Shown here: piece by piece, positions 17,730 to 27,011 of the stretch
Layout: every line of letters begins with the position of its first letter
Numbering within the stretch: position 1 is the first letter of the stretch
From: Pseudomonas aestuarii
Lineage (GTDB): Bacteria; Pseudomonadota; Gammaproteobacteria; Pseudomonadales; Pseudomonadaceae
Length of the DNA: 64,000 bases
NCBI RefSeq assembly: GCF_027988105.1
Contig: NZ_JAQJZJ010000003.1
Location: 186,001 to 250,000 of the forward strand
Direction of reading: 5' to 3'
Translations under genes and position numbers: made by a program
The notes under the pieces: model-generated
The model's database searches: none
What the model was told of the DNA's origin: nothing
The model's input: the letters and a program-made list of their open reading frames with translations, nothing else

Positions 17730-19385
17730 ATGCTCTCGCTCAGCCGCTTCTCCATTGGCGCCAAGCTACTCATGCTGCCCGCCTTCTTCGTCTTTTCCCT
17801 TCTGATTATTTCTGCGGTTGCCTATCAGGGTCTGGCCAGCCAGCAGGGGGTCATTGACGAAATGGAACAGTTGCGGGTCAAGCAATACAAGCAGGCACTT
17901 GACATCTCGGCAGCGTCCCAGGCCGCCATGGTCAACGCCTATGCCATGGTGGTGCGGATTCTGGAGTCGAACGGTGAAGCGTCGACCGAAGAACTGCAGT
18001 CTTATCTCGAGGAGATGGACCTGAGCGTTGAGGAAATGCGTGCAGGGTTGAACAAGAGCACTGCGCAAGAGCGGTTGGGCGAGGATGAGCGCGCGATCTA
18101 TCTCGCATTGCAGGAGCAAGCGACGGTGGTGGGAGGCGGCTTTGCCGAACTGAAAGCCATGGCCCTCAGCGATCCGATGCAGGCCGTCTCGATGCTTGGC
18201 AATCTGCGCGCCGACTACAACAGCTTGCTTGGGCAGTTCGGCCGTTTGCTGATACTGCAGGAAAGCCTGACGACACACGCTTTTAGCGAAGCGGCGCAGG
18301 TGGTACAGACGGTTACTCAGGTGCTTATGGTGACCCTGCTGGCTGCAGTCGGCTTGGCCCTGGTCGTCAGCTTGCTGTTGCGCGCGCACATCATCCGTTC
18401 TATTCGCGCCATCGAGCAGGCGTCGATAAAGCTGCGCGATGGCGACCTGACCCAGCGCGTGCAAATTGTTGGGCGCGATGAGATTGCCCGGACGGCTCAG
18501 GCATTCAACGAACTAATTGAGAGCTTCCAGCTCGCCGTCCGCCAGGTGGCCGGCGTATCGGCTTCAGTGGGCACTTCGGCAGAGGAGCTGGTCATTACCT
18601 CGGCCCAGGTGTCTGAAAGTGCCACGAATCAGGCCAAGGCGGTTATCGAGGTGTCCGCGACTGTCGAGCAGATGAGCGTAGGGGTCGCCTCTATCTCCGC
18701 CAATGCCGAGGAACTGCGGTCTTCTGCGGAGGCCAGTCTGCGGGGCGCGGAAGCGGGGCACTCGGCCTTGAACCGTCTATTGACGGAGATTGAAAGCGTA
18801 CGACTCGCCTTTTCAGCCATTAGCGGTTCGGTGGGGGATTTCGTTGTCAGTACCTCCGCCATCACCGCCAGCATCAATCAGGTCAAGGAGCTATCGGCGC
18901 AAACCAACCTGCTGGCGCTGAATGCGGCCATTGAGGCCGCGCGTGCCGGCGAGAGCGGTCGTGGCTTTAGCGTGGTGGCCGATGAGGTGCGCAATCTGGC
19001 GCAGCGCTCTGCGACGGCTGCAAATTCGATCAACGAATTGACCCTCAAGCTGGAAAGCCAGTCGGCAGTCGTAGAGAAGGCCTTGCACGCGGGCACAGTG
19101 GCCTTGGACGGTAGCGATAAGCTGTTGGGTGAATTGGAGAGTACTTTGCAGGAGTCCGCGCGTCTGGTCGGTAACTCTACCCGTGGCGTCGACTCGATTG
19201 CTCTTGCAGTGCGCGAACAGAGCGCGGGAGGACGGGATATCGCCTCGAACGTCGAGCATATCGCACGTATGGCCGGCGAAGGGGACGCGATCACACAGCA
19301 GGTATCCAATGCGGTGGTTTCCCTGCGCGAGTTGTCCGAAGAGTTGAGTCTGGCGGTTAGCCGCTTCCGCTTCGAGGCGTTTTGA
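17730..19385 (+). CDS. methyl-accepting chemotaxis protein
   Basis: A chemoreceptor of 551 residues. Membrane helix 1 is at about residues 12-34. A helical periplasmic sensing domain of about 170 residues, probably four-helix-bundle type, follows. Membrane helix 2 is [25 protein letters not shown] segment and a signalling domain follow, with the conserved tip [20 protein letters not shown] and [12 protein letters not shown]. The start at 17730 is better than 17658 because it begins directly before helix 1 with AGTAGGT upstream. Its place inside the cluster suggests taxis to the pathway substrate (inference). Confidence 0.93.
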   Translation: MLSLSRFSIGAKLLMLPAFFVFSLLIISAVAYQGLASQQGVIDEMEQLRVKQYKQALDISAASQAAMVNAYAMVVRILESNGEASTEELQSYLEEMDLSVEEMRAGLNKSTAQERLGEDERAIYLALQEQATVVGGGFAELKAMALSDPMQAVSMLGNLRADYNSLLGQFGRLLILQESLTTHAFSEAAQVVQTVTQVLMVTLLAAVGLALVVSLLLRAHIIRSIRAIEQASIKLRDGDLTQRVQIVGRDEIARTAQAFNELIESFQLAVRQVAGVSASVGTSAEELVITSAQVSESATNQAKAVIEVSATVEQMSVGVASISANAEELRSSAEASLRGAEAGHSALNRLLTEIESVRLAFSAISGSVGDFVVSTSAITASINQVKELSAQTNLLALNAAIEAARAGESGRGFSVVADEVRNLAQRSATAANSINELTLKLESQSAVVEKALHAGTVALDGSDKLLGELESTLQESARLVGNSTRGVDSIALAVREQSAGGRDIASNVEHIARMAGEGDAITQQVSNAVVSLRELSEELSLAVSRFRFEAF

Positions 19386-19512
19386 CAGCCACTGCACTTG
19401 GCCCGGTACGCCGCATGGCGTGCCGAAGAACGCTCTGCTCTCGTGAGAGTTTCCAGAGTGGCGCTCGTCGGTTGGCTGGCATGCATCTGAGGCGGGCAAG
19501 TCGAGCGTTATA

Positions 19513-19537
19513 TGAACTAAAAACTATAATCTGTTCA
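19513..19537. promoter_or_regulatory. cluster operator-like palindrome (site 2)
   Basis: TGAACT, 13 bp, TGTTCA. It is the distal of two sites before the ferredoxin operon, about 204 bp from the ATG at 19742. Confidence 0.6.
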
Positions 19538-19681
19538 TGTCTGTGTGTTTTTCTAGGCTTTATAAACCTTTGCTTGCCACTGCCGGGTTCAGTCCAGGTG
19601 CGATAAACCCTCTGGATCATAGATAGAGTGCCAGATCGTTGGCCGTTCATCGCGAGCCGAGCGTGTCACAAGCTAAATATT

Positions 19682-19706
19682 TACAAATGTCTTAAAAGTG
19701 TTCATT
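19682..19706. promoter_or_regulatory. cluster operator-like palindrome (site 3)
   Basis: TTTACA, 13 bp, TGTTCA, 35 bp before the ferredoxin ATG. The right half is preceded by AAAAG, as at 26921 and 28868. Confidence 0.6.
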
Positions 19707-19741
19707 ATTTTACTGTGCTGGTACCTGATAAGGAGAACAAG

Positions 19742-19972
19742 ATGAGTTCCGAAAAAGCGCGATTCCAAGTGGTAGCCGACCGCAGCCGGTGCTGTGGTTA
19801 CGGCTTGTGTGCCGCCATCTGCCCGAGTATCTACAAACTGGATGCTGATGGCCTGGTCTACCTGGACGACAAGATCGTCCCGCCCGAGCTTGAGGAAGAG
19901 GCTCGCGAAGGCGCGGCAGCCTGTCCTGCTGAGGCGATCTGGCTCGAAGACATCACGGCCGAAGGTGACTAG
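19742..19972 (+). CDS. [3Fe-4S]-type ferredoxin
   Basis: A 76-residue electron carrier. Cys17, Cys23 and Cys61 (followed by Pro) fit a single cubane cluster. Tyr20 stands where a [4Fe-4S] protein has its second Cys, so a [3Fe-4S] cluster is likely. Extra Cys18 and Cys27 are unusual. Such a small ferredoxin, encoded away from the dioxygenase subunits, is a hallmark of the DitA diterpenoid dioxygenase (DitA3). It probably feeds one or both Rieske oxygenases, or a P450. ATG 19742 follows AAGGAG. It is the first gene of a five-gene operon. Confidence 0.9.
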   Translation: MSSEKARFQVVADRSRCCGYGLCAAICPSIYKLDADGLVYLDDKIVPPELEEEAREGAAACPAEAIWLEDITAEGD

Positions 19973-20029
19973 GCCTGAGCTGTTCACGAAGCTTCAGGTC
20001 GCAATCACAGACAAACGCTGGAGGGTGGG

Positions 20030-20791
20030 ATGACAGGTCGTTTAGAAGGTAAGGTCGCGCTGATCACAGGCACCGGAGGTGGTCAGGGCAGGGTTGCTGC
20101 ACTGCGTTTCGCCCGAGAAGGCGCCATTGTCGTAGGCTGCGATTTTAATGCGCAGGCGAACGAGGAAACTGCCGCCTTGCTGCAGGCCGAGGGCCTGCGG
20201 TTGTATGGCTACGCTCCTGTCGATTTAGGTGATCATGAACAGGCCAAGGCCTGGGTCGAGTCTGCCGCCGCAGAACACGGGCGCATTGATATTCTCTACA
20301 ACAATGCCTCGGCGGCACGATTCGGTGCAGTCAGCGAGTTATCCGTCGAGGATTGGCGCTACACCATGCGCAATGAAATCGACCTGCTGTTCTTCACCAC
20401 TAAATACGCCTGGAATTACCTCGCCGAGCAGCACGGCGTGATCATCAACGTGTCATCGACTGCCGCCTGGGGTGGCTCCAAGGTCGCCGGCATCGCCGCG
20501 CATGCCGCTGCCAAAGGGGCGGTAGTTTCCTTCACCCGCCAGCTGGCGGTGGAGGGCGCGCCTGTTGGTATTCGCGCGGTCAGCCTAAGCCCTGGATTCA
20601 TCGCTACACCAGGCACGGCCCCATTTCTCGAGAACCCCGTCGCCCGTGCGGCATTGCTTGACGGCGTACTCATGGAGCGCCCCGGCGAGCCAGAGGAAGT
20701 GGTCGCCATGGCCGTGTTCGTGGCGTCCAGCGAAGCCTCGTTCATTACGGGCTCCGATTTTGTCATCGACGGTGGCCTGCTGGCCGTTTAA
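20030..20791 (+). CDS. SDR oxidoreductase with His in place of the catalytic Tyr
   Basis: A 253-residue SDR with the nucleotide motif TGTGGGQG near residue 12, NNAS-type LYNNASAAR, and C-terminal FITGSDFVIDGG. The active-site segment reads HAAAK where classical members have YxxxK, and the spacing to the preceding Ser pair (INVSS) is longer than usual. This variant occurs in several catabolic SDRs, so the gene need not be inactive. It lies between the [3Fe-4S] ferredoxin and the extradiol dioxygenase, a position that fits a cis-diol dehydrogenase. GGAGG precedes the ATG. Confidence 0.85.
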   Translation: MTGRLEGKVALITGTGGGQGRVAALRFAREGAIVVGCDFNAQANEETAALLQAEGLRLYGYAPVDLGDHEQAKAWVESAAAEHGRIDILYNNASAARFGAVSELSVEDWRYTMRNEIDLLFFTTKYAWNYLAEQHGVIINVSSTAAWGGSKVAGIAAHAAAKGAVVSFTRQLAVEGAPVGIRAVSLSPGFIATPGTAPFLENPVARAALLDGVLMERPGEPEEVVAMAVFVASSEASFITGSDFVIDGGLLAV

Positions 20792-20897
20792 TAGGTTCTG
20801 GTGGCGCTGCCGCCCGGATGTGACACATTCCTATCGTTCGCGCAGACCTCAACTGGCGCTAGGACGAATGAAATCGTACAAGAACAGGTGAATAGTC

Positions 20898-21839
20898 ATG
20901 GACATCATTGGCATTGGCTACATGGGCTTCGAGACCGCGAACATCGAAGCCTGGCGCGAGTACGGCCCGCAGGTGATGGGTTTCGGTATTGGCCGCAATC
21001 CCGAGAGCGATCCGGATTCGCTGTATTTCCGCATCGACGACCGTCGGCATCGCTTCGCCTTCCATCCGGGAAAGATCGACCGTATCGCCTACATTGGCTG
21101 GGAGGCGATCGGGCGCATGGCGTTCGAGGATGCCTTGAAGAAGTTCAGCGCTGCTGGAGTCGAGTTCACCCGTGGTGATGCCGAATTGTGTGAGAAGCGC
21201 GGGGTGCGCGAGCTGATTCGCTTCCGCGATCCGGTCGGCTATCAGCATGAGCTGTTCTATGCGCAGAAGTGGACACCACGCTCCTTCCAGCCGGGTCGTC
21301 CGCATGGTGGGTTTCTGGCCGACGAACGCGGTGCCGGTCATGTGGTGTTGATCACCCCCGAATACACGCCGGAGCTTGAGCACTTCCTCATCGAAGTCAT
21401 GGGTTTCCGCTGGTACGGCGCTGGTGCCGGCAAAGGCCGTACGGGCTTCTTCCGCTCCAAGTTAAATAACCACACTAGCCACGATATCGCCTATGGCCAC
21501 GGGCCTGGTCGCATGGGCGTGCAGCACGTGGGTATAGTCGTCAACAGCATCCGCGATGTCGGCGAGACCTACGACATTGTCAAGAAACGCGAGCTGCCGA
21601 TGATGATGACGCTGGGGCAGCATTGCCAGGATCCGCATGTATCCTTCTACCACTTCAATCCGTCTGGCTTCGCGTTTGAGACCATTGCCGAGATCGAGCC
21701 CTGGCAGGGTGACCACTATGAGCTCAATCCCGAGGTGCTGAGCGTCTGGGGCCACGAGATGGTGGGGCCGATCCTCGGGCCGAGCGTACGTACGCCTGAG
21801 GAAGTGCTGGACCCGGAATACCTGGCCCGCAAACGCTAA
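20898..21839 (+). CDS. type I extradiol ring-cleavage dioxygenase (copy 2)
   Basis: A 313-residue two-domain dioxygenase with the same active-site numbering as copy 1: His148, His210 and Glu261 for iron, His195, His242 and Tyr251 around it. It is about two thirds identical to 8697-9623 by eye, with long identical runs such as YAQKWTPRSF and GAGAGKGRTGFFR. The C-terminus (EEVLDPEYLARKR) is longer than in copy 1. It probably opens a related catechol, perhaps from a different ring or oxidation state of the substrate. The next gene, a FAH hydrolase, starts 2 bp downstream. Confidence 0.94.
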   Translation: MDIIGIGYMGFETANIEAWREYGPQVMGFGIGRNPESDPDSLYFRIDDRRHRFAFHPGKIDRIAYIGWEAIGRMAFEDALKKFSAAGVEFTRGDAELCEKRGVRELIRFRDPVGYQHELFYAQKWTPRSFQPGRPHGGFLADERGAGHVVLITPEYTPELEHFLIEVMGFRWYGAGAGKGRTGFFRSKLNNHTSHDIAYGHGPGRMGVQHVGIVVNSIRDVGETYDIVKKRELPMMMTLGQHCQDPHVSFYHFNPSGFAFETIAEIEPWQGDHYELNPEVLSVWGHEMVGPILGPSVRTPEEVLDPEYLARKR

Positions 21840-21841
21840 GC

Positions 21842-22726
21842 ATGCGCCTGGCTCGGGTTGAAGTTACTGGCGAGGCATTCTGGGCTTTGCTGGAGTCGCC
21901 ATCCGGTCCACTGAGGCGCATTCGTGCGCCTTTTGCTGAGTGGGTGGCAGTGCTGGCTCAGCAAGGGATCGCGGCGTTGGATCTGGCCGAGGAACGCATC
22001 GAGCTGGCTCGCTGCCGGCTGCTGCCACCGCTGCAGCCAGGTGCCCGGGTGTTTGGCGTTGGCTTGAACTACCTGAGTCATCTGCAGCGCCTGGGCAGCG
22101 CAGCACCGGCGCACACCCTGGCATACCTGAAAGCGGATTCGGCCCTACTCGGCCCACGGGATGAGATTCAGTATCCGGTGCTGACAGCCGAGTTGGATTA
22201 CGAAGTCGAGCTGGTGGCTATGGTCGCCCGGCCTTTGCTGGATGAGCCGCAGGCCAGCAGTTGCCTGCTCGGTTATACAGTCGGCAACGATATCAGTGCG
22301 CGCGATGCCGGCCGGCAGATCGGGCGTCTCGATCTGTTCACGCAAAAAAGCATGGATCGCACCACGCCACTCGGGCCCTGGATCGTCACGCTCGATCAGC
22401 TGGGCGGCAGTGGGCAGCCGCAGTTGGAGATGAGCCTGAGCGTCAATGGCGAGCAACGCCAGCAGGACAATACCCGCAACATGATCTTTCCCGTCGATGA
22501 GTTGCTCAATTACCTCGATGGACGTATCGAACTGCGCCCCGGCGATCTGCTGTTCACCGGTTCGACCCATGGCGTAGGCCTTGAAAGCGGGCGTTTCCTG
22601 AAGCCCGGAGACCTGGTCGAGGCGCACATTCAAGGCATCGGCCAGTTACGCAACCGCGTCGGCGCGCCGCGGCGCTTGCGTCCGGCGCGAGAGGTCGGGC
22701 GGCTGGGGCTGCCCACCGGCGTATGA
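21842..22726 (+). CDS. fumarylacetoacetate hydrolase family protein (copy 1)
   Basis: A 294-residue FAH-fold enzyme for hydrolysis, hydration or decarboxylation of a beta-dicarbonyl or enol acid, such as a meta-cleavage product. The core has LDYEVELVAMV with the metal-binding Glu pair, GYTVGNDISARD, and the Lys of TQKSMDRTTPLGPW. The last 25 residues are Arg/Pro-rich. Its stop overlaps the start of the next gene (ATGA). It is encoded directly behind the extradiol dioxygenase. Confidence 0.88.
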   Translation: MRLARVEVTGEAFWALLESPSGPLRRIRAPFAEWVAVLAQQGIAALDLAEERIELARCRLLPPLQPGARVFGVGLNYLSHLQRLGSAAPAHTLAYLKADSALLGPRDEIQYPVLTAELDYEVELVAMVARPLLDEPQASSCLLGYTVGNDISARDAGRQIGRLDLFTQKSMDRTTPLGPWIVTLDQLGGSGQPQLEMSLSVNGEQRQQDNTRNMIFPVDELLNYLDGRIELRPGDLLFTGSTHGVGLESGRFLKPGDLVEAHIQGIGQLRNRVGAPRRLRPAREVGRLGLPTGV

Positions 22727-24351
22727 GCATGGACAGGCATGCCCCCCCGGTGAGCGCAACGATACCGGAGCACGCCTCGTTCTGGGCGCCGCTGCGCCAC
22801 CGACTGTTCGTGGGGGTGTGGCTCGCCTGTGCGGTGGCCAATATGGCGATCTGGATGCAGACGGTCGGCGCAGCCTGGATCATGACCCAGTTGTCTGCCT
22901 CGCCCTTGATGGTTTCGCTGGTGCAGACCGCGATTACCCTGCCGGTGTTCCTCTTCGGCCTGCCGGGCGGGGTACTCGCCGATCGCATGGACCCGCGACG
23001 CCTGCTGCTGTACACCCAATCAGCCATTCTCGTGGCGGCCGCGGTGCTCTGTCTGCTGGCCTGGCTCGACCTGCTGCAGGCTTGGTCGCTGCTCTTGTTC
23101 ACCTTCGTCCTTGGCACTGGCAGCGCGCTGGGCATGACGGCCTGGATGATCACGCTGGTCGGCGTGATCCCGCGCGAGCAGGTACCGGCGGCTGTTTCCC
23201 TCAGCGGCATCTCGATCAATGCCACTCGCGCCCTGGGACCGGCCCTGGCCGGCGCGCTGATCGCCTGGTGGAACAGCGCCTCGGTGTTCCTGGTCATCAC
23301 CCTGTGTATGGCCGTGGTGATTGTCTTCATCATCTTCCACCTTCCCGCCAAAGCCCGTGTCGAGGGTTTGCCGCCGGAAACCCTGTTCGGCGGCATGCGC
23401 AGCGGTCTGCGCTATATCCGCCACTCGCAAGTGTTGTCCAATGCGCTCAAGCAGGTGTTCGTCTTCACCAGTTGCGCCAGCGCGCTCTGGGCGCTGATGC
23501 CGCTGGTGACCAAGAACGAACTGGGCATGGGCGCAGGTGGCTATGGTCTGCTGATGGCCTTCATGGGCGCAGGTGCGGTGCTGGCCGCTCTCGGCCTCAC
23601 CAGCGTTTATCGCCGCTTTGCCCTGCGCCGGCTGATCGTCGCCGGCGCCTTCGCGTTCGCGGCGGCAACCCTGGCAGCGGCGCTGTCGCACAGCCAGGGG
23701 GTGGTCTGCGTAATGCTGCTGCTCGCTGGCATGGGCTGGATGGCGGTGAACGCGACTATCTCCACCGTGGTGCAGACCTATGCGGCGAACTGGGTGCGCG
23801 CGCGCGTCGCCTCGGTGTACCTACTGGTGCTGATGGGCTCGATGGCTGTGGGCGGTGTCCTATGGGGCGCGCTGGCACAGTATTTTGGCCTGGAAAACAG
23901 CCTGCTGCTTTCGGCGGCGAGCATCCTGCTAGGGGTGCTACTGACCCGCGGCGGAACAATTGCCATGGGCCAGGAAGCGGATTTCGCCGACGCCCAGCAG
24001 ACCGATAAGCTGGTGCTGGCGGGTGAGGTGTCCCATGGCGACGGGCCTGTCTGCGTGGAGATCAGCTACCGGGTGGTCGCAGACGAACGTGACGACTTCC
24101 TGCGCATCGTCTATGCCGTCGGCCAGTCGCGGCGGCGCAACGGCGCGCAGAACTGGCGACTTTATCGTGACCTCGGCGAAACCGATCACTACGTCGAGCG
24201 CTTTATCGTCGAGTCCTGGCTGGATTATCTGCGTCAGCCAGAGCGGGTGACCCTGAACGATGAGTTCCTTGAGCGTAGCTTGTCCAGGTTTCGTTTCGAG
24301 CCTCTGACGCCCAGGCGTTATATCTATCAGGCTCCCGCAGACGTATGTTGA
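22723..24351 (+). CDS. MFS_3-type transporter with C-terminal ABM-like domain
   Basis: A 542-residue protein. Residues 20-415 form an MFS exporter-like membrane domain (loop GGVLADRMDPRRLL). The last 120 residues are soluble and resemble the antibiotic-biosynthesis-monooxygenase-like tail found in this subgroup (WLDYLRQPERVTLNDEFLE). The subgroup includes enterobactin-exporter-like proteins. It closes the ferredoxin-SDR-extradiol-FAH operon, starting inside the FAH stop. Uptake or efflux of the substrate remains open. Confidence 0.85.
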   Translation: MSMDRHAPPVSATIPEHASFWAPLRHRLFVGVWLACAVANMAIWMQTVGAAWIMTQLSASPLMVSLVQTAITLPVFLFGLPGGVLADRMDPRRLLLYTQSAILVAAAVLCLLAWLDLLQAWSLLLFTFVLGTGSALGMTAWMITLVGVIPREQVPAAVSLSGISINATRALGPALAGALIAWWNSASVFLVITLCMAVVIVFIIFHLPAKARVEGLPPETLFGGMRSGLRYIRHSQVLSNALKQVFVFTSCASALWALMPLVTKNELGMGAGGYGLLMAFMGAGAVLAALGLTSVYRRFALRRLIVAGAFAFAAATLAAALSHSQGVVCVMLLLAGMGWMAVNATISTVVQTYAANWVRARVASVYLLVLMGSMAVGGVLWGALAQYFGLENSLLLSAASILLGVLLTRGGTIAMGQEADFADAQQTDKLVLAGEVSHGDGPVCVEISYRVVADERDDFLRIVYAVGQSRRRNGAQNWRLYRDLGETDHYVERFIVESWLDYLRQPERVTLNDEFLERSLSRFRFEPLTPRRYIYQAPADVC

Positions 24352-24368
24352 GCAAAGAGATCTGCTCA
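24349..24368 (+). terminator. weak hairpin at end of the ferredoxin operon
   Basis: TGAGCA (24349-24354) and TGCTCA (24363-24368) form a 6-bp stem with an 8-nt loop that includes the MFS stop codon. There is no T-run, so termination is uncertain. Confidence 0.35.
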
Positions 24369-24458
24369 GCATTTAATCTCCATATTAAATTTACCGCGCC
24401 TTATCATTCTCGGTATAGAATTGCGTTCTGGCTCCCGCTACGCTAATCGAGAAACCCC

Positions 24459-25253
24459 ATGGACAGCACCGACCTTGTAGACCCCAATGACGCTCGCAAA
24501 GCTGCCAGCGCGGTGACTGTCAAACCGGTCGCCAATGCGATTCGCATCCTCCGCCACCTGAGCCAGGTCGGAACGCCCGAGCGTTCGGTGGACATTGCCC
24601 GCCGCTTATCGATCAACCCCAGTACCTGCTTCAACATCCTGCGTACGCTGGTGATGGAGGATGTGGTGGACTTCAACGCCATGTCGAAGCGCTATTCGGT
24701 GGGATTGGGACTAGCTCGGCTTGTCGAGCACTTAGTCACTCAGGGCCAGCGTGTGCAGCTGGCGAAACCGCTGCTGCAGAACCTGGCGGCGCGACTCCGG
24801 GTGACGGTGACCCTATGGCGCCGCATAGGATCGGATCGCATTGTTATCGTGAGTTCAGCCGCCAGCCCCACCGACGTGCGTATCGACATGGCGGAAGGCC
24901 AGCGGCTGCCGATGCTGATGGGTGCAAGCGGAAGGTTGTTTGCCACCCAGATGAACCTGGATGATCCAGAAATACGAGCAGGCTTCGAAAAAATTCGCTG
25001 GGCGCGGCCCTTGCCCTTCGAGACCTACCGTGAAGAGGTGCGACTTGCTGCTCATCGCGGCTGGGCGCTGGATGATGGCCATTTTTCCGTCGGTATCCTG
25101 GCCGTCGCCGCGCCCGTCTATTCACCCTCGGATTCAATCGACTTTACCGTGTCGGCTGTATTGTTCCGCGGCCAGCGCGACGAGGAGGGGGTCAAAGCAT
25201 TGGGCGAAGCGCTTATCGAGTTCTGCTCGGAACTGGCAACAGTGCTGTTCTGA
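24459..25253 (+). CDS. IclR-family transcriptional regulator
   Basis: A 264-residue regulator. The N-terminal winged helix-turn-helix is at about residues 25-85 (ANAIRILRHLSQ, VDIARRLSINPSTCFNILRTL). The C-terminal effector domain carries LAVAAPVYSPSDSIDFTVSAVLF. IclR proteins often activate aromatic catabolism when they bind a pathway ligand, and DitR of the abietane cluster is one. It lies 107 bp after the MFS gene with a weak ribosome site. It is a candidate to bind the repeated palindrome, although none is visible before its own start. Confidence 0.92.
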   Translation: MDSTDLVDPNDARKAASAVTVKPVANAIRILRHLSQVGTPERSVDIARRLSINPSTCFNILRTLVMEDVVDFNAMSKRYSVGLGLARLVEHLVTQGQRVQLAKPLLQNLAARLRVTVTLWRRIGSDRIVIVSSAASPTDVRIDMAEGQRLPMLMGASGRLFATQMNLDDPEIRAGFEKIRWARPLPFETYREEVRLAAHRGWALDDGHFSVGILAVAAPVYSPSDSIDFTVSAVLFRGQRDEEGVKALGEALIEFCSELATVLF

Positions 25254-25283
25254 AGACGCACGGTACAAGTACGGCAGGGTGGT

Positions 25284-26477
25284 TCACTCCCTGACCAGCA
25301 GCAAGCTGCCACCGAGTGGCCCACCGCCCGCGGCGACTACTGTGACGCGTTGGTCGGCGGCTTGCCGGCCGGCAGCTCGACCCCACAGCTGCAGGCATGC
25401 CTCATGGACATAACCTAAGCCGTGTGTGCGCCCGCCGGATAGTTGACCGCCGTTGGTGTTGATAGGCAGTTCGCCATCTAGGGCAATTCGCTGTCCCCCT
25501 TCGACGAAAGCGCCGCTTTGGCCCACAGGGCAGAGCCCCAGAGCCTCCAGCCAGATCATGGTCAGAATAGAGAAGCCATCGTACAGCTGAGCCGAATCAA
25601 CGTCGCTGGGCGCGTAGTCGGTGCGTGCCCACATCATCCGGCCAACATCGAATGCTGCCATCTCAGTCAGCGAGATCTGATCCCATGACCAGGGCTGGTT
25701 GAGCGCTGCGCCGATCGCCTCGATACGGATCGGCGGCTGGCGCGTGTCCCGCGCGGCATCCCGGCGCGACAGGACAATGGCGGTCGAGGCGTCGCAGTGC
25801 ACGTCGCAATCGAACATCCGCAGCGGTGTGGATATCATCCGCGACTGCATGTAGTCATCCATCGACATCGGCGTGCGGTAGATGGCCTTCGGATTGCGCA
25901 TCGCGTTCCGCCGGCAGGTCAGGGCGATTTGCGCGAGCTGTTCAGGTTGCGTGCCATATACATGGAAGTGGCGCTGTGCATACAGGGCCATCAAGTTGAT
26001 GCCGGACAGCACATTGAACGGCGTGAACCATTGCCAAGAATAGCTGCTGTCACGCCCTTGAGTCTTATTGCTGAGTGCGCCGGCTTGCTTATTATGTAAG
26101 CGTGCCGACGCCTCGGTAATGGTGCGGAACACCAGCACGTGGTTGCACAGCCCTGCGGCAATGGCCATGGCGCCATTGATCACCCCCGCAAGCGGCCCCG
26201 GGCCTTCATAACCGCCGCCAAACCAGTTGACGTTCAACCCTAGGGCGCTCTTCAGTGCGCTGGGGCCGACTGGCGAAAAGGGATCGCCGTTGTTGTTGTC
26301 GCCTGGCCAGCAGGCGACGCCATCTATGTCGCTACGCTCGAGTCCAGCATCGGCGATGGCCTCTAGGCAGGCATCGACGGTCAGGCGCATGGCCGATTTC
26401 GACGACGGGCGGCCCACTTCGGACTGACCGATCCCGGTAATGGCGACCTCTTTCTCATAGCGGTGATCGAACATCAT
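25284..26477 (-). CDS. SCP-x/Ltp2-type thiolase-like protein (predicted side-chain aldolase)
   Basis: A thiolase-fold protein of 397 residues. The usual nucleophilic Cys segment is replaced by a Cys-free GGYEGPGPLAG, and the C-terminal signature reads NTNGGQLSGGRTHGLGYVHE instead of a standard GHP loop. These are features of the sterol-carrier-type/Ltp2 group, whose members with a DUF35 partner do retro-aldol cleavage of beta-hydroxyacyl-CoA. The start overlaps the DUF35 stop (TAATG), pointing to translational coupling and a complex. DitF of abietane degradation is a relative. Chemistry here is inferred. Confidence 0.85.
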   Translation of the reverse strand: MMFDHRYEKEVAITGIGQSEVGRPSSKSAMRLTVDACLEAIADAGLERSDIDGVACWPGDNNNGDPFSPVGPSALKSALGLNVNWFGGGYEGPGPLAGVINGAMAIAAGLCNHVLVFRTITEASARLHNKQAGALSNKTQGRDSSYSWQWFTPFNVLSGINLMALYAQRHFHVYGTQPEQLAQIALTCRRNAMRNPKAIYRTPMSMDDYMQSRMISTPLRMFDCDVHCDASTAIVLSRRDAARDTRQPPIRIEAIGAALNQPWSWDQISLTEMAAFDVGRMMWARTDYAPSDVDSAQLYDGFSILTMIWLEALGLCPVGQSGAFVEGGQRIALDGELPINTNGGQLSGGRTHGLGYVHEACLQLWGRAAGRQAADQRVTVVAAGGGPLGGSLLLVRE

Positions 26478-26872
26478 TAATCCCTTTCGAACAGTGGTAG
26501 CCAAACGTCTTCGACGTGCAGGAAGCTGACCCGAACCGGCATGTCTATGCGAACCGCAAGCGGATCCATGCCCACGACATTACTGATGAAGCGCAGGCCC
26601 GGCTGCTCGGCCAACTCGATGATCGCGACGACGTAGGGGAGTTCGAGTTCGGCGATCCACGGCTGATAGTTGAGGGTGTAGCTGAGGACCTTGCCCTTGC
26701 CGGAGACCGCGCGCGGCTCGACTTCCAAGCTAGCGCACTGCGGGCAGATCGGTCCTGGCGGATGGAAAAAGCGTTCGCAGCCAAGGCAGCGGTGAATCAA
26801 TAGTTCACCGTGCTCGCCACCTTGCCAGAAGGCACGATTGTCGGCGTTGAGGGCGGGCAGTTTTCTAGGCAT
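26477..26872 (-). CDS. DUF35 OB-fold/zinc-ribbon protein, partner of the thiolase-like protein
   Basis: A 131-residue protein with a rubredoxin-like zinc ribbon (RCLGCERFF...GPICPQC) followed by an OB-fold domain (GKGKVLSYTLNY). DUF35 proteins bind acyl-CoA and pair with Ltp2-like aldolases or thiolases, as ChsH2 does. I chose the Met at 26872 because the family begins near KLPALNADNRAFW. The longer frame from 26911 would be unusual. Its promoter shares the palindrome at 26921 with the divergent SDR gene. Confidence 0.9.
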   Translation of the reverse strand: MPRKLPALNADNRAFWQGGEHGELLIHRCLGCERFFHPPGPICPQCASLEVEPRAVSGKGKVLSYTLNYQPWIAELELPYVVAIIELAEQPGLRFISNVVGMDPLAVRIDMPVRVSFLHVEDVWLPLFERD

Positions 26873-26920
26873 CAGGCATTCCTGGAAGAGGCGACGACTC
26901 ATGGAAGCCACGTTAACATT

Positions 26921-26945
26921 TGTACATATTTTTGAAAAGTGTCAT
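26921..26945. promoter_or_regulatory. cluster operator-like palindrome (site 4)
   Basis: TGTACA, 13 bp, TGTCAT, placed between divergent starts at 26872 and 27012. One site could control both directions. Confidence 0.55.
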
Positions 26946-27011
26946 ATTTTATGCCTCCGTGCGGCTGGGCTTAGCCACGGCCGGCCCGTAAACAACAAGA
27001 GGAACTCCACT

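Larger units (their letters stand above)
19386..19741 (+). other. 356-bp intergenic control region
   Basis: There is no convincing gene here. The stretch is AT-richer than its surroundings and carries two copies of the cluster palindrome (19513-19537 and 19682-19706), then AAGGAG before the ferredoxin start at 19742. Confidence 0.6.

Noticed and set aside
26838..27011. N-terminal extension of the SDR at 27012
   Set aside because: It crosses the operator-like palindrome and has no SDR-like residues; AAGAGG lies before ATG 27012.
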